The notes beneath the pieces are model-generated. The model saw nothing but the letters and a program-made list of their open reading frames with translations, did not search any database and was not told where the DNA came from. Of a stretch of DNA of 64,000 bases, positions 63,125 to 64,000 are shown piece after piece. The stretch's first letter is position 1. Each line of letters opens with the position of its first letter. Made by a program: the position numbers and the translations under genes. Source of the DNA: Caminicella sporogenes DSM 14501 (lineage in GTDB: Bacteria > Bacillota > Clostridia > Peptostreptococcales > Caminicellaceae); NCBI RefSeq assembly GCF_900142285.1, contig NZ_FRAJ01000008.1:1-64000 (forward strand), read 5' to 3'.

Positions 63125-64000
63125 TTATCCTTTTACTTTCCCTTTTACTGCTATTTGAGGTATAATTATTCTTCTCTTTCCTTCTATCCTAATTTTTATT
63201 ATTCCTCTATCAAAATAACATTTAGAATTTTTTTCTAATAAAGATTTATCGTTTAATAATTCCCACTTATTTTTAATAGGGTTAAATATTTCCATTTTGT
63301 ATTTCCCCGTTTCCACCTTAGCTGTAATATTTATTTGACCAGATTCTATATCCTTAGGCAGTACATAATACAAATTTAAAATTTTACCTTCTTCTAATAT
63401 ATATTCTCTTACTGTATCTAATTTTTTAATTTTTCTTTCATCTACAACAGGTTCAATTAATCCAAACGGCATATTTATATTTCCTTTAATGCTTTCTATA
63501 GGTACATCGAATACATTTAATGAAATCTGTTTTACTGATTGAACTTTTTCGTTTACATTTACTTTACAAATATTTTTTGTAAACCCAAATAATTTCCCTT
63601 TATTTGTAATATCATTTACATTATAAAAATAATATTCAAACAACTCTCTTTGATAGTTATCTAATTTAACTGCATTGTAAATATCCCTAATATAATTGTA
63701 ATCTCCTTTATTTGTTAAAATATTATCTAATTTATAATTAATTTTTACTGTTTCTTTTCCATCTACATCACCTATAGGAATTATATTATTACCTATTATT
63801 AGAAAACAGTTATACATTTTATCAGATATAGGATTTTTTATCTCTCCACTTGCTATATTATGAGAATCTATACAAATACTCATATGCTGATTTTCATATG
63901 TATTTAACTTCACAGCAAATAAATGTTTAGGTTCAGTTCCAGTTAATAAAACTTTTTTTTCAATAGGATTTAACTCAGTTTCTTGAGTTTCAAAATTTTT
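63125..64000 (-). CDS. Unknown protein, 5' part beyond window
   Basis: The frame is open to the window end (64000) without stop, so the GTG at 63911-63913 is probably internal and the gene is truncated by the window. At least 291 residues visible, without TM segment in this part; beta-rich, with a final basic strand RRIIIPQIAVKGKVKG. The composition (many short beta strands, few Cys) suggests an extracytoplasmic protein. Family not recognised. First visible gene of the MoxR/VWA operon, 5 bp or so from the next gene. Confidence 0.7.
   Translation of the reverse strand, partial: KNFETQETELNPIEKKVLLTGTEPKHLFAVKLNTYENQHMSICIDSHNIASGEIKNPISDKMYNCFLIIGNNIIPIGDVDGKETVKINYKLDNILTNKGDYNYIRDIYNAVKLDNYQRELFEYYFYNVNDITNKGKLFGFTKNICKVNVNEKVQSVKQISLNVFDVPIESIKGNINMPFGLIEPVVDERKIKKLDTVREYILEEGKILNLYYVLPKDIESGQINITAKVETGKYKMEIFNPIKNKWELLNDKSLLEKNSKCYFDRGIIKIRIEGKRRIIIPQIAVKGKVKG

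Noticed and set aside
1-64000. CRISPR arrays, tRNA or rRNA genes, prophage
   Set aside because: No regularly spaced repeats, tRNA-like or rRNA-like sequence, or phage structural genes were seen; T-box leaders contain the only tRNA-related motifs.

Overview
The window looks like a chromosomal segment of a low-GC, endospore-forming, S-layer-bearing member of the Clostridia. Pointers are two alpha/beta-type SASP genes, T-box leaders on ileS and asnS, a lysine (L-box) riboswitch, two cobalamin riboswitches, SLH-anchored surface proteins, a bacteriohemerythrin and a peroxiredoxin whose catalytic residue is encoded by an in-frame TGA (selenocysteine). Nothing fixes the genus. Apart from the tail of an IS transposase at the left edge I see no phage, CRISPR or complete mobile element.

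Layout. 1-4.3 kb: transposase tail, bacteriohemerythrin, polar amino-acid ABC importer (SBP-permease-ATPase), Crp/Fnr regulator. 4.4-8.8 kb: RND efflux pump with its membrane-fusion protein. 9.2-13.5 kb: sCache chemoreceptor behind a candidate structured leader RNA, then a DmpA-type peptidase and a membrane dipeptidase. 13.6-19 kb: ileS and asnS, each with its own promoter and T-box. 19-27.4 kb: two-gene ThrE-type exporter, SASP, YhaM nuclease, gpmI, YeiH-type transporter, triple-rhodanese lipoprotein, a second small SASP, SIMPL protein. 27.5-35.3 kb: two-component system with a Met/His-rich sensor, lysine riboswitch plus NhaC-type transporter, selenocysteine peroxiredoxin, YbaK, zinc-type SBP, CBS-GGDEF protein.

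35.4-54.8 kb is the most unusual part and reads as a surface vitamin B12 acquisition locus. Vertebrate B12 carriers (intrinsic factor, transcobalamin) consist of an alpha6/alpha6-barrel alpha domain and a small beta domain (the Pfam relative of the beta domain is DUF4430). Here six secreted proteins carry these modules: two have both (846 and 2331 aa, each ending in SLH modules), two have only the alpha barrel plus SLH modules, and two have only the beta domain (one a lipoprotein, one a secreted protein). Four of the six lie in two transcription units preceded by cobalamin riboswitches together with, or next to, a complete ECF importer (S component, T component, fused double ATPase). The inference is that cobalamin is captured at the S-layer by intrinsic-factor-like receptors, some of them split, and handed to a dedicated ECF transporter. 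A small YezD (DUF2292) gene sits directly behind the second riboswitch.

54.8-64 kb is a contiguous operon running off the right edge: an unknown secreted protein, two membrane proteins, MoxR AAA+ ATPase, DUF58, two VWA membrane proteins, and as last gene the second alpha-barrel/SLH protein. That ties the MoxR/VWA module to the B12-receptor-like proteins by position; the functional link is inference.

Several start sites were moved to ATG/GTG codons that have a properly spaced Shine-Dalgarno sequence. Two genes that are easily missed are included: the 58-aa SASP at 26383 and yezD at 52408.
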